Below are positions 1-8,635 of a DNA stretch of 12,299 bases, in pieces. Position 1 is the first letter of the stretch. The number at the start of each line of letters is the position of its first letter. Source of the DNA: Mycobacterium sp. (GTDB lineage: Bacteria; Actinomycetota; Actinomycetes; Mycobacteriales; Mycobacteriaceae); the NCBI GenBank assembly GCA_023264755.1, contig JAHFVB010000081.1, forward strand, positions 1 through 12,299, written 5' to 3'. The position numbers and the translations under genes are program-made. The notes beneath the pieces were generated by a model. That model was not told the origin of the DNA. It ran no database searches and saw only the letters and a list, made by a program, of their open reading frames with translations.

Positions 1-1366
<1,366 letters not shown>

Positions 1367-1376
1367 ACACGGGTAG

Positions 1377-2636
<1,260 letters not shown>

Positions 2637-2648
2637 CCCGCGACCTCG

Positions 2649-4091
2649 TTAGACCACGACGGAGCACGGCTCGGGCCCGGTCGAACCCGTCACGCCGCGC
2701 CACGCGCGCGCGAGTAGTTCGATCGCCTCGGTCAATTGGTCTTCGGGCAGCGCGTACGGCACGCGGATGTAGCGCTCCAAGCTGCCGTCCACCCCGAAGC
2801 GGGGGCCGGGCGGAATCTCCAGCCCCATCCGCGAAGCTGCCGCCGACAGCGCGGAACTCATCGGAGCGGGTAGCCGTATCCACAGCGACAGGCCGCCCTG
2901 GCCGGGTGCGGGCTGCCAATCCGGCAAGTGCTCGGCGAGCAGGTCGAGCAGCAGCGCGCGTCGACTACGCAGGATGTTCCGCCGCTCCGGCAGCACCTCG
3001 TCCTCGGCGGCGAGCAGGCTCGCCGCGGCCAGTTGTTCGACGATCGCCGTGCCCATGTCGACCGAGGGCCGCATCGCGGCGATTGTCGCCAGTGTGCTGC
3101 GCTCGGCCCGGATCCACCCGATGCGCAGTCCTCCCCAGAACGACTTCGACATCGAACCGACGCTGAGCACCAAGTCCTTGCGCGACGTCATCGAGGCGGC
3201 GAACGGGGCCGGACCGGCTTCGTCGAGCCACATGTCGGTGATGGTCTCGTCGATGATCGTGCGGGTGCGCGTCTCGGCGATCAATTGGGCCAAGCGGGCC
3301 CGTTGGGGGGCGGGCAGGGTCAGACCGGTGGGGTTGTGGTTGTCCGGAATCAGGTAGGCCAGGCTGGGGGTCAACTGACGCACGGCGGCGTCCATGGCGT
3401 CGAGTTCCCAGCCGTCGACGTTGACGGCTACGGGCACCGGGCGGACGCCTCGGGTCGCCATGGCGGACAGGGCACCGTGATAGGTGGGTTGTTCGACCAG
3501 TACGCGATCACCGGGTTGGGTGTAGGTGGCCAGGATCAATCCGATGGCGTGGAGCGCGCCGGTGGTGACGATGATCTCGTCTGGACGCGTGGGAAGTCCA
3601 CGGGCTGAATATCTTTGGGCCAACGCCTCGCGCAGGGGCGGTACCCCGGTGAGTTCGACGCCGATGTCGCGGAGGTAGGGCGTGACGTTCGCGGCGGCTT
3701 CGGTGAACGCGCGGGCCACGACGCCTGCCGGCGCCGCCAAGGTGGCCGCGGCGAGACTGACCGTCAGGGGACCGGACGGAACGCTTGCGGGCGCGGCCAC
3801 GGGTAACGCGGTCCTGCTGCGTGCGCCCTGGCGTCCGGTGAGATATCCGTCCTCGCGCATCTGGGCGTAGGCGGCGGTGACGGTCGTGCGGGAGACCCGC
3901 AGGGCGTCGGCCAGCGCACGTTCGCTCGGGAGTTGCGCGCCGATGGGTAGCCGGCCGTCGACGATCAACATCCGCAGCCCATCGGCGAGGCCCTGGTAGG
4001 CGGGTCCGCTGGTGTTGGACGTGCGCCAGTTGCCCAATTCGCGAGCCAGTAGCTCTACGTCGAGCCGACGTGCCGCTAGATCACTAGTCAT
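2649..4091 (-). CDS. MocR/GabR-type regulator (wHTH fused to aminotransferase fold), probably YczR-like
   Basis: A 480-residue transcription factor of the MocR subfamily of GntR. Residues about 30-98 are a GntR winged helix-turn-helix, with GLADGLRMLIVDGRLPIGA, LPSERALADALRVSRTTV and EDGYLTGRQG. A linker of roughly 25 residues follows, then a fold-type I aminotransferase-like domain. That domain keeps HNPTG, an Asp in IDETITDMW for the PLP pyridine nitrogen, and the Schiff-base lysine K316 in SMSKSFWGGLRIGW, so it should bind PLP as an effector. The frame stays open upstream to 4346, but that stretch is antisense to the next genes and lacks family similarity; the ATG at 4091 gives the normal length. 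The divergent yczE neighbour matches the published MocR group called YczR. GabR- or PdxR-like roles are less likely because no GABA or pyridoxal genes are adjacent. It is absent from the M. tuberculosis gene order I remember. Confidence 0.93.
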   Translation of the reverse strand: MTSDLAARRLDVELLARELGNWRTSNTSGPAYQGLADGLRMLIVDGRLPIGAQLPSERALADALRVSRTTVTAAYAQMREDGYLTGRQGARSRTALPVAAPASVPSGPLTVSLAAATLAAPAGVVARAFTEAAANVTPYLRDIGVELTGVPPLREALAQRYSARGLPTRPDEIIVTTGALHAIGLILATYTQPGDRVLVEQPTYHGALSAMATRGVRPVPVAVNVDGWELDAMDAAVRQLTPSLAYLIPDNHNPTGLTLPAPQRARLAQLIAETRTRTIIDETITDMWLDEAGPAPFAASMTSRKDLVLSVGSMSKSFWGGLRIGWIRAERSTLATIAAMRPSVDMGTAIVEQLAAASLLAAEDEVLPERRNILRSRRALLLDLLAEHLPDWQPAPGQGGLSLWIRLPAPMSSALSAAASRMGLEIPPGPRFGVDGSLERYIRVPYALPEDQLTEAIELLARAWRGVTGSTGPEPCSVVV

Positions 4092-4135
4092 TTGAGGCCA
4101 GTTTGCCTCAACTGGATATTGAAGGCAAGGCCAGT
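4092..4135. promoter_or_regulatory. Candidate operator for the MocR regulator (nested inverted repeats)
   Basis: The short gap between the divergent regulator and the small ORF/yczE pair has three overlapping perfect inverted repeats. TTGAGGC (4092-4098) pairs with GCCTCAA (4105-4111); CCAGTT (4098-4103) with AACTGG (4110-4115); TTGCCT (4103-4108) with AGGCAA (4123-4128). There is also a direct repeat AGGCCAGT at 4095-4102 and 4128-4135, spaced 33 bp, about three helical turns. MocR dimers typically bind repeated half-sites next to their own gene. The repeats directly abut the regulator's start codon, so autoregulation is likely. Which repeat is the true site cannot be decided from sequence alone. 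Confidence 0.6.
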
Positions 4136-4142
4136 GGCTCGC

Positions 4143-4148
4143 CAGAAT
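4143..4148 (+). promoter_or_regulatory. Weak candidate -10 box for the small ORF/yczE transcript
   Basis: CAGAAT lies 6 nt before the ATG at 4155 and differs from TANNNT only at its first base. There is no Shine-Dalgarno before this ATG, which fits a leaderless mRNA starting at the A of the start codon. The candidate operator would then span about -63 to -20. This is tentative. Confidence 0.3.
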
Positions 4149-4154
4149 GGACGC

Positions 4155-4310
4155 ATGGCGCACAACTGGACCTCGAAGATGGCTCGCACAGCCGCCGGGA
4201 TCTTCCGTACGAACCCGCACCACGCCCACTACGGGGAGCGGGACGCAGACGCTCGTCGCCTGCGGGTCGAACTGGATGCCATCCGCGCCCGCTTCCCCGA
4301 TCACGCATGA
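4155..4310 (+). CDS. Small 51-residue hypothetical protein, translationally coupled to yczE
   Basis: The product begins MAHNWTSKMARTAAGIF, has a His-rich middle (NPHHAHYGERD), and ends in a charged helix-like stretch, ADARRLRVELDAIRARF, then PDHA. There is no signal peptide and no membrane segment. It is rich in Arg and His and likely cytosolic. Its TGA (4308-4310) overlaps the ATG of yczE (4307-4309) in an ATGA, the usual sign of coupled translation, and it is the first ORF after the divergent promoter. That arrangement is the main reason to believe it is real. I do not recognise a family and assign no function. It could instead be a translated leader that sets yczE expression. Confidence 0.6.
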   Translation: MAHNWTSKMARTAAGIFRTNPHHAHYGERDADARRLRVELDAIRARFPDHA

Positions 4311-5059
4311 ACGGCGCGGGACGTGGCCTCGTCCGTGGCGGGGCACTGCTGGCCGGACTGAGCGGCTACGGAGTGTCGATGGCGTTGATGGTCGAGGCCG
4401 GAGTCGGACTCGACCCGTGGGACGTGTTCCATCAGGGGCTGTCCAAGCAGACCGGCATGACCATCGGGGTGGCGTCGGCCGTCGTCGGCGTGATCGTGCT
4501 GCTGGGCTGGATTCCGCTGCGGAACCGGCCCGGTATCGGCACGGTGGCCAACGTCGTGGTCATCGCCGTGACCGTGGATGCGGCGCTGGCCGTGCTCCCG
4601 ACGCTGACGGGGTTGCCGGTCCGCATCGCGGTAATGCTCGGTGCCGTCGTGCTCAATGCCGTCTCCACGGTGCTCTACATCGGAGCCGGGCTCGGGCCGG
4701 GCCCGCGCGACGGGTTGATGACCGGCCTGGTGGCCCGCACCGGACTGTCGGTGCGACTGGTCCGCACGTCCATCGAGGTGTCGGTGCTCGCCGTCGGCTG
4801 GCTGCTCGGGGGAACCGTCGGGATCGGAACGCTGGTGTACGCGTTGGGTATTGGACCCCTGGTTCAGCTCGTCATCCGGTTCACCCCGAAGCGGTGGCTG
4901 GCGGTCAGCGGGTGGGCTCCGGTCGTTTCAGGCCATGGCCGCATCGATGCGGCGGATGTCGAAGATGTAGTCGGTCAGCGTGCTGGTCGGGCCGACGGTT
5001 CCGGCGCGGTCGCCGAGTGCGGCCGGGACGATCTGCAGGCGACGGGTGGCCAGCGGTAG
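4307..5059 (+). CDS. yczE: YczE/YitT-type (DUF161-like) integral membrane protein
   Basis: A 250-residue membrane protein with about five hydrophobic segments. Family-type motifs are GVGLDPWDVFHQGLS, RPGIGTVANVVV, GLGPGPRDGLMTGL, GWLLGGTVGIGTLVYALG and IGPLVQLVIRF. The family is associated with MocR regulators and is thought to be a transporter or membrane factor; its substrate is unknown. The ATG at 4307 overlaps the stop of the small ORF. Homologues usually end soon after the IGPLVQ segment, at about 205-220 residues. Here the frame runs on for about 43 residues (208-250), GHGRIDAADVEDVV onward, which are simply the antisense reading of a ROK-gene remnant. The C-terminal tail therefore looks acquired by a junction that removed the original stop. 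The membrane core appears intact. Confidence 0.88.
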   Translation: MNGAGRGLVRGGALLAGLSGYGVSMALMVEAGVGLDPWDVFHQGLSKQTGMTIGVASAVVGVIVLLGWIPLRNRPGIGTVANVVVIAVTVDAALAVLPTLTGLPVRIAVMLGAVVLNAVSTVLYIGAGLGPGPRDGLMTGLVARTGLSVRLVRTSIEVSVLAVGWLLGGTVGIGTLVYALGIGPLVQLVIRFTPKRWLAVSGWAPVVSGHGRIDAADVEDVVGQRAGRADGSGAVAECGRDDLQATGGQR

Positions 5060-5185
5060 CGAGCGGGCGTAGACGCTCTCGCGGATGCCGGCCATCAGGC
5101 TGTCGACACCGGCGGCCAGTTCGCCGCCGAGCCCGATAAGAGCCCCGACGCAGCGCGGGAGTGGGTGACGGGCAGCGATCAGCAC
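4928..5185 (-). pseudogene. C-terminal remnant of a ROK-family protein
   Basis: Minus-strand translation gives GALIGLGGELAAG, then IRESVYARSLPLATRR, then IVPAALGDRAGTVG and a terminal FDIRRIDAAMA before a TGA at 4930-4928. This matches the extreme C-terminus of ROK regulators and sugar kinases: the GG-L turn, the LGDRAG motif and the final helix. Only about 70-80 of the usual 350-400 residues remain. The DNA-binding or ATP-binding N-terminus and the zinc-cluster region are missing. Similarity fades somewhere between 5140 and 5185, so the upper boundary is uncertain; the GTG at 5185 is just the first possible start. The fragment overlaps the 3' end of yczE on the opposite strand, so a deletion or insertion joined the two. 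It is unlikely to make a functional protein. Confidence 0.72.
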
Positions 5186-5269
5186 AACGCGGACCTGGTG
5201 TCGCCGACGCTGCGGGCCGCCGAGTGGGTGATCGTCAACGGGCCCGACGGTGGGTACTGCGGCACCTGA
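5138..5269 (+). pseudogene. Unidentified C-terminal gene remnant
   Basis: One plus-strand frame reads KSPDAAREWVTGSDQHNADL, then VSPTLRAAEWVIVNGPDGGY, then CGT and TGA at 5267-5269. Codons end almost always in G or C, as in real genes here, and the reading continues up to 14 nt before the next gene. Taken alone from the GTG at 5165 it would be only 34 residues. It may be the surviving 3' end of a gene cut at the junction with the ROK remnant. I cannot name the family. It could also be chance, since GC-rich DNA keeps many frames open. Confidence 0.3.
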
Positions 5270-5270
5270 C

Positions 5271-5276
5271 TACGAT
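5271..5276 (+). promoter_or_regulatory. -10 box TACGAT for a leaderless ABC-ATPase operon transcript
   Basis: TACGAT fits the mycobacterial TANNNT -10 and ends 6 nt before the GTG at 5283. That distance puts the transcription start on the G of the start codon. No Shine-Dalgarno precedes the GTG, and no clear -35 is visible. Confidence 0.6.
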
Positions 5277-5282
5277 GGGCAG

Positions 5283-6134
5283 GTGTCAGAGCCCAAGGGT
5301 GAACTCCAGTCCGGTGCTGACCCCGACCTGCTGATCGACTTCGCGAAGGTCACCCTGCGGCGTGGCGGCCAGACGCTCGTCGGACCCGTCACGTGGGCCG
5401 TCGAGCTCGATGAACGCTGGGTCGTGGTCGGCCCCAACGGCGCGGGCAAGACCTCGCTGCTGCGCATCGCCGCGGCGACCGAACATCCCTCGTCCGGGAC
5501 CGCCTACGTGCTCGGAGAGCGGCTGGGCAAGACCGACATGTCGGAGCTGCGTTCCCGCGTCGGACTCAGTAGTTCCGCGCTGTCCCAGCGCGTCCCCGAT
5601 ACCGAAGTGGTTCGTGATCTGGTCATCTCCGCCGGCTATGCGGTGCTCGGCCGCTGGCGCGAGGAATACCAGGAGGTCGACTACCGCCAAGCCGTCGACA
5701 TGTTGGAGAGCGTGGGCGCCGAGCATCTGGCCGAACGCGCCTACGGCACGCTGTCCGAGGGCGAGCGCAAGCGCGTGCTCATCGCGCGGTCGCTGATGAC
5801 CGATCCCGAACTGCTGCTGCTCGACGAGCCGGCCGCGGGGCTCGACCTCGGCGGCCGCGAGGAACTGGTGGCCCGACTGGCCGACCTGGCCGCCGACCCC
5901 GACGCTCCCGCGACCGTGCTGGTCACCCACCACGTCGAGGAGATTCCGCAGGGCTTCAGTCACTGCCTACTGCTGTCCGAGGGTCAGGTCGTCGCGTCTG
6001 GGCTGCTGACCGACGTGCTGACCTCGGAGAATCTGTCCAAGGCCTTTGGGCAGGCCATCACCTTGGACGTCATCGACGGCCGTTACTTCGCGCGTCGCAC
6101 CCGTACCCGCGCGGCGCACAGGAGAGCCAAATGA
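5283..6134 (+). CDS. ABC-type ATP-binding protein without a membrane partner (Rv3041c-type)
   Basis: A 283-residue ATPase with one complete nucleotide-binding domain. Seen: Walker A GPNGAGKT (residues 50-57, K56), a glutamine at the Q-loop area in GLSSSALSQR, signature LSEGE (157-161), Walker B LLLLDEPAAGLD with D181 and catalytic E182, and the H-loop histidine in THH (216-217). An acidic N-terminal lead of about 20 residues precedes the domain. No transmembrane protein gene is adjacent, so it either works with a permease encoded elsewhere or has a non-transport role; the layout recalls YlmA/ModF-type stand-alone ATPases. The GTG at 5283 is chosen because of the -10 box just upstream; an in-frame GTG at 5250 would add 11 residues. 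Its TGA overlaps the Nudix ATG by 4 nt, making it the first gene of a coupled three-gene operon. Confidence 0.92.
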   Translation: MSEPKGELQSGADPDLLIDFAKVTLRRGGQTLVGPVTWAVELDERWVVVGPNGAGKTSLLRIAAATEHPSSGTAYVLGERLGKTDMSELRSRVGLSSSALSQRVPDTEVVRDLVISAGYAVLGRWREEYQEVDYRQAVDMLESVGAEHLAERAYGTLSEGERKRVLIARSLMTDPELLLLDEPAAGLDLGGREELVARLADLAADPDAPATVLVTHHVEEIPQGFSHCLLLSEGQVVASGLLTDVLTSENLSKAFGQAITLDVIDGRYFARRTRTRAAHRRAK

Positions 6135-6937
6135 CCGAGCCGCTGACCCCGCGGCCCGCGGCCACCGTGATGTTGGTCCGGGACACCGCCGAGGGCATCA
6201 AGGTGTTCCTCATGCGCAGGCATTCGCAGATGGACTTCGTGGCAGGGGTGATGGTGTTTCCCGGCGGCGGGGTCGACGAACGCGACCGCAACGCCGACAT
6301 CGCCTGGTTAGGCCCCGAGCCCCAGTGGTGGGCCGATCGGCTTGGCGTTGCGCCGAGTCTGGCCACCGCCCTGGTCTGTGCCGCCGCGCGCGAGACGTTC
6401 GAGGAGTCCGGCGTGTTGTTCGCCGGGCCGGCGGACGACCCGGACGGCATCGTGGGGGATGCCTCGGTGTACCGCGAGCAACGGCACGCGCTGGAACAGA
6501 AGACGCTGTCGTTCGCCGAGTTCCTACGTACCGAGCGGCTGGTGTTGCGCGCCGATCTGCTGCGCCCCTGGGCTAATTGGGTCACTCCCAAGGAGGAGCG
6601 CACCCGGCGCTACGACACCTACTTCTTCGTCGGAGCCCTGCCCTCCGGACAGCGCGCGGACGGTGACAACACCGAAACCGACTTGGCCAGTTGGGTCACC
6701 CCGCAGGCCGCCCTCGACGACTTCGCCGAGGGGCAGTCCTTCCTGCTGCCGCCGACCTGGACGCAGCTCGACTCGCTGACCGATCGCAGCGTGGCCGACG
6801 TGCTCGCCGTCGAGCGCAAGATCGTTGCCGTCGAACCGCACCTGACGGCAAGCGAGGGCAATTGGGAGATCGAGTTCTTCAACAGCGAGCGCTACAACGC
6901 CGCCCGAGAGGGCCGAGCACCCAAGGGCTACGCGTGA
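6131..6937 (+). CDS. Nudix hydrolase with interrupted Nudix box (Rv3040c/RenU-type)
   Basis: A 268-residue Nudix-fold pyrophosphohydrolase, expected to cleave a nucleoside diphosphate linked to another group. Family position matches M. tuberculosis Rv3040c, which I recall as RenU, reported to act on NADH, FAD and ADP-ribose in redox balance downstream of PknG; that link is from memory. The metal-binding half RETFEESGV (residues 87-95) is intact, with E91 and E92 as ligands. The glycine half, [11 protein letters not shown] (42-52), is about 25-30 residues further away than in the standard box because of an insertion containing WLGPEPQWW. Human NUDT19-type CoA and acyl-CoA hydrolases have a comparable insertion, so CoA esters are an alternative substrate. 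It overlaps both neighbours by 4 nt, so it is translated from the ATPase/EchA17 mRNA. Confidence 0.9.
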   Translation: MTEPLTPRPAATVMLVRDTAEGIKVFLMRRHSQMDFVAGVMVFPGGGVDERDRNADIAWLGPEPQWWADRLGVAPSLATALVCAAARETFEESGVLFAGPADDPDGIVGDASVYREQRHALEQKTLSFAEFLRTERLVLRADLLRPWANWVTPKEERTRRYDTYFFVGALPSGQRADGDNTETDLASWVTPQAALDDFAEGQSFLLPPTWTQLDSLTDRSVADVLAVERKIVAVEPHLTASEGNWEIEFFNSERYNAAREGRAPKGYA

Positions 6938-7593
6938 ACGAGTTCGTCACCGTTCACCTCACCGACGCCGACGCCCCCGGCGTCGCGACGCTGCTGCTGT
7001 CGCGGCCCCCCACCAACGCCCTCACCCGTCAGATGTGCCGTGAGCTCACCGCGGCGGCCATCGAGGTCGGTGAGCGCACCGACGTGAGTGCCGTCATCCT
7101 GTTCGGCGGCCACGAGATCTTCTCCGCCGGGCGCGACGTGCCCGAGCTCGGCACGTTGAATGCGCCCGAGGCCGACGGCGCAGGCCTGGTCTGTCGACGC
7201 GCGATCGACGCGGTGGCGGCCATCCCGAAGCCGACGGTGGCGGCCGTGACCGGATACGCCCTGGGCAGCGGCCTCACGCTCGCGTTGGCCGCGGACTGGC
7301 GGGTCAGCGGCGACAACGTCAAGCTCGGCGCGACGGAGATCCTCGACGGGTTGGCGCCCGCCGACGGTGGGCCCGCCCGACTGGCGTCGGCCATCGGCCC
7401 CAGCAAGGCCAAGGACCTGGTGTTCAGCGGCCGGTTCGTCGGGGCCGAGGAGGCGCTGGCGATGGGCTTGGTCGACCAGTTGGTCGCCCCCGACCACGTG
7501 TACGACGCGGCACGCACGTGGGCGTCACGGTTCGCCGAGCTCTCCCCGCAGGTACTGGCAGCCGCCAAGGCCGCCTTCGATCCGCCCCGTTAG
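6934..7593 (+). CDS. echA17: Enoyl-CoA hydratase/isomerase family protein, shortened at the C-terminus
   Basis: Crotonase-fold protein expected to act on acyl-CoA thioesters. Seen: oxyanion-hole segments [11 protein letters not shown] and [17 protein letters not shown], and [10 protein letters not shown]. Of the two catalytic glutamates of classical hydratases, the second is kept (E135) while the first is replaced by threonine (T115), a change I also remember in M. tuberculosis EchA17. The GTG start overlaps the Nudix TGA by 4 nt (GTGA). The product has 219 residues against about 254 for EchA17, ending at AAFDPPR where family members continue with a C-terminal helix used in oligomer contacts. 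The TAG stop is also the first three bases of the next gene's -10 box. Hydration, isomerisation or a non-classical thioester role are all possible; the substrate cannot be read from sequence. Confidence 0.88.
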   Translation: MNEFVTVHLTDADAPGVATLLLSRPPTNALTRQMCRELTAAAIEVGERTDVSAVILFGGHEIFSAGRDVPELGTLNAPEADGAGLVCRRAIDAVAAIPKPTVAAVTGYALGSGLTLALAADWRVSGDNVKLGATEILDGLAPADGGPARLASAIGPSKAKDLVFSGRFVGAEEALAMGLVDQLVAPDHVYDAARTWASRFAELSPQVLAAAKAAFDPPR

Positions 7594-7596
7594 GCT
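7591..7596 (+). promoter_or_regulatory. -10 box TAGGCT for the methyltransferase gene, overlapping the echA17 stop
   Basis: TAGGCT fits TANNNT and ends 7 nt before the ATG at 7604, the leaderless arrangement. The same hexamer occurs 8 nt before the ATG at 12055. There is no Shine-Dalgarno between it and the ATG. Its TAG is the echA17 stop codon, so promoter and stop share bases. Confidence 0.6.
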
Positions 7597-7603
7597 GCCC
7601 TTC

Positions 7604-8635
7604 ATGAGTGAGTCAACGGAACCTGGCGCTGCATCCTCCGTCGTCGGTGATCCCGCTCCGAACCCTCACGCCACCGCGCTGGAGGTCGAGGCCGCCCGCC
7701 ACGACTCCAAGCTGGCCCAGGTGCTGTACCACGACTGGGAGGCCGAGAGCTACGACGACAAGTGGTCGATCAGCTATGACCAGCGCTGCATCGACTACGC
7801 CCGCGGCCGCTTCGACGCGATCGTGCCCGACGAGGTGCAGCGCGAGCTGCCCTACGACCGCGCGCTGGAACTCGGCTGCGGTACCGGTTTCTTCCTGCTG
7901 AACCTCATCCAGGCCGGAGTGGCCCGCCGCGGCTCGGTGACCGACCTCTCCCCGGGGATGGTCAAGGTTGCCACGCGCAATGGGCAGTCACTCGGCCTGG
8001 ACGTCGACGGCCGCGTCGCCGACGCCGAGGGCATCCCGTACGAGGACGACACGTTCGACCTCGTCGTCGGCCATGCGGTGCTGCATCACATTCCCGACGT
8101 CGAATTGGCGTTGCGCGAGGTCGTGCGCGTGCTCAAGCCGGGTGGTCGCTTCGTGTTCGCCGGCGAGCCGACGACCAAGGGCAACGTCTACGCACGCAAC
8201 CTGTCGACGCTGACTTGGCGCATCGCCACCAACGTGACGAAGCTTCCCGGCCTTGATGATTGGCGTAGGCCGCAGGAAGAGCTCGACGAATCCTCACGCG
8301 CCGCAGCGCTGGAGGCCGTGGTCGATCTGCACACCTTCGAACCCGACGACTTGGAGCGGATGGCGCGCAACGCCGGCGCGCGTGACGTGCAGACGGCCAG
8401 CGAGGAGTTCACCGCGGCCATGCTGGGCTGGCCCATCCGAACCTTCGAGGCTTCGGTACCGCCCGGCCGATTGGGTTGGGGCTGGGCGAAGTTCGCGTTC
8501 AAGAGTTGGACCACCCTCAGCTGGGTCGATGCCAACGTGTGGAGGCAGGTCGTGCCCAAGGGTTGGTTCTACAACGTGATGGTGACGGGGATCAAACCTG
8601 GGGGAGCGGAGCGACGGGGGAAGAATCCGTCGTAG
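7604..8635 (+). CDS. Class I SAM-dependent methyltransferase (Rv3038c-type)
   Basis: A 343-residue protein with a Methyltransf_11-like Rossmann domain. Motif I is ALELGCGTGFF (G91, G93, G95), an acidic end of strand 2 appears in SVTDLSPGM, then ADAEGIPYEDDTFDLVVGH, LHHIPDVELALREVVRVL and KPGGRFVFAGEP. Residues about 20-70 are an N-terminal lead with YHDWEAESYDDKWSISYD, typical of this mycobacterial group. A C-terminal region of about 150 residues, rich in Trp (GWGWAKFAFKSW), may bind a lipid or other hydrophobic acceptor. The acceptor is unknown. The ATG is supported by the TAGGCT box. The last 11 residues, GGAERRGKNPS, are encoded by a dispersed repeat and are probably not ancestral. Length is about 16 residues more than the M. 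tuberculosis protein. Confidence 0.9.
   Translation: MSESTEPGAASSVVGDPAPNPHATALEVEAARHDSKLAQVLYHDWEAESYDDKWSISYDQRCIDYARGRFDAIVPDEVQRELPYDRALELGCGTGFFLLNLIQAGVARRGSVTDLSPGMVKVATRNGQSLGLDVDGRVADAEGIPYEDDTFDLVVGHAVLHHIPDVELALREVVRVLKPGGRFVFAGEPTTKGNVYARNLSTLTWRIATNVTKLPGLDDWRRPQEELDESSRAAALEAVVDLHTFEPDDLERMARNAGARDVQTASEEFTAAMLGWPIRTFEASVPPGRLGWGWAKFAFKSWTTLSWVDANVWRQVVPKGWFYNVMVTGIKPGGAERRGKNPS

Noticed and set aside
2637..2648. Terminator between convergent serB2 and the regulator
   Set aside because: The 12-nt gap shows only a 3-bp GGG/CCC pairing at its edge and a repeated GTTAG; not enough to call.
4092..4346. N-terminal extension of the MocR regulator up to 4346 on the minus strand
   Set aside because: It would lie antisense to the small ORF and the start of yczE, has no GntR-family similarity, and the ATG at 4091 already gives a full-length protein.
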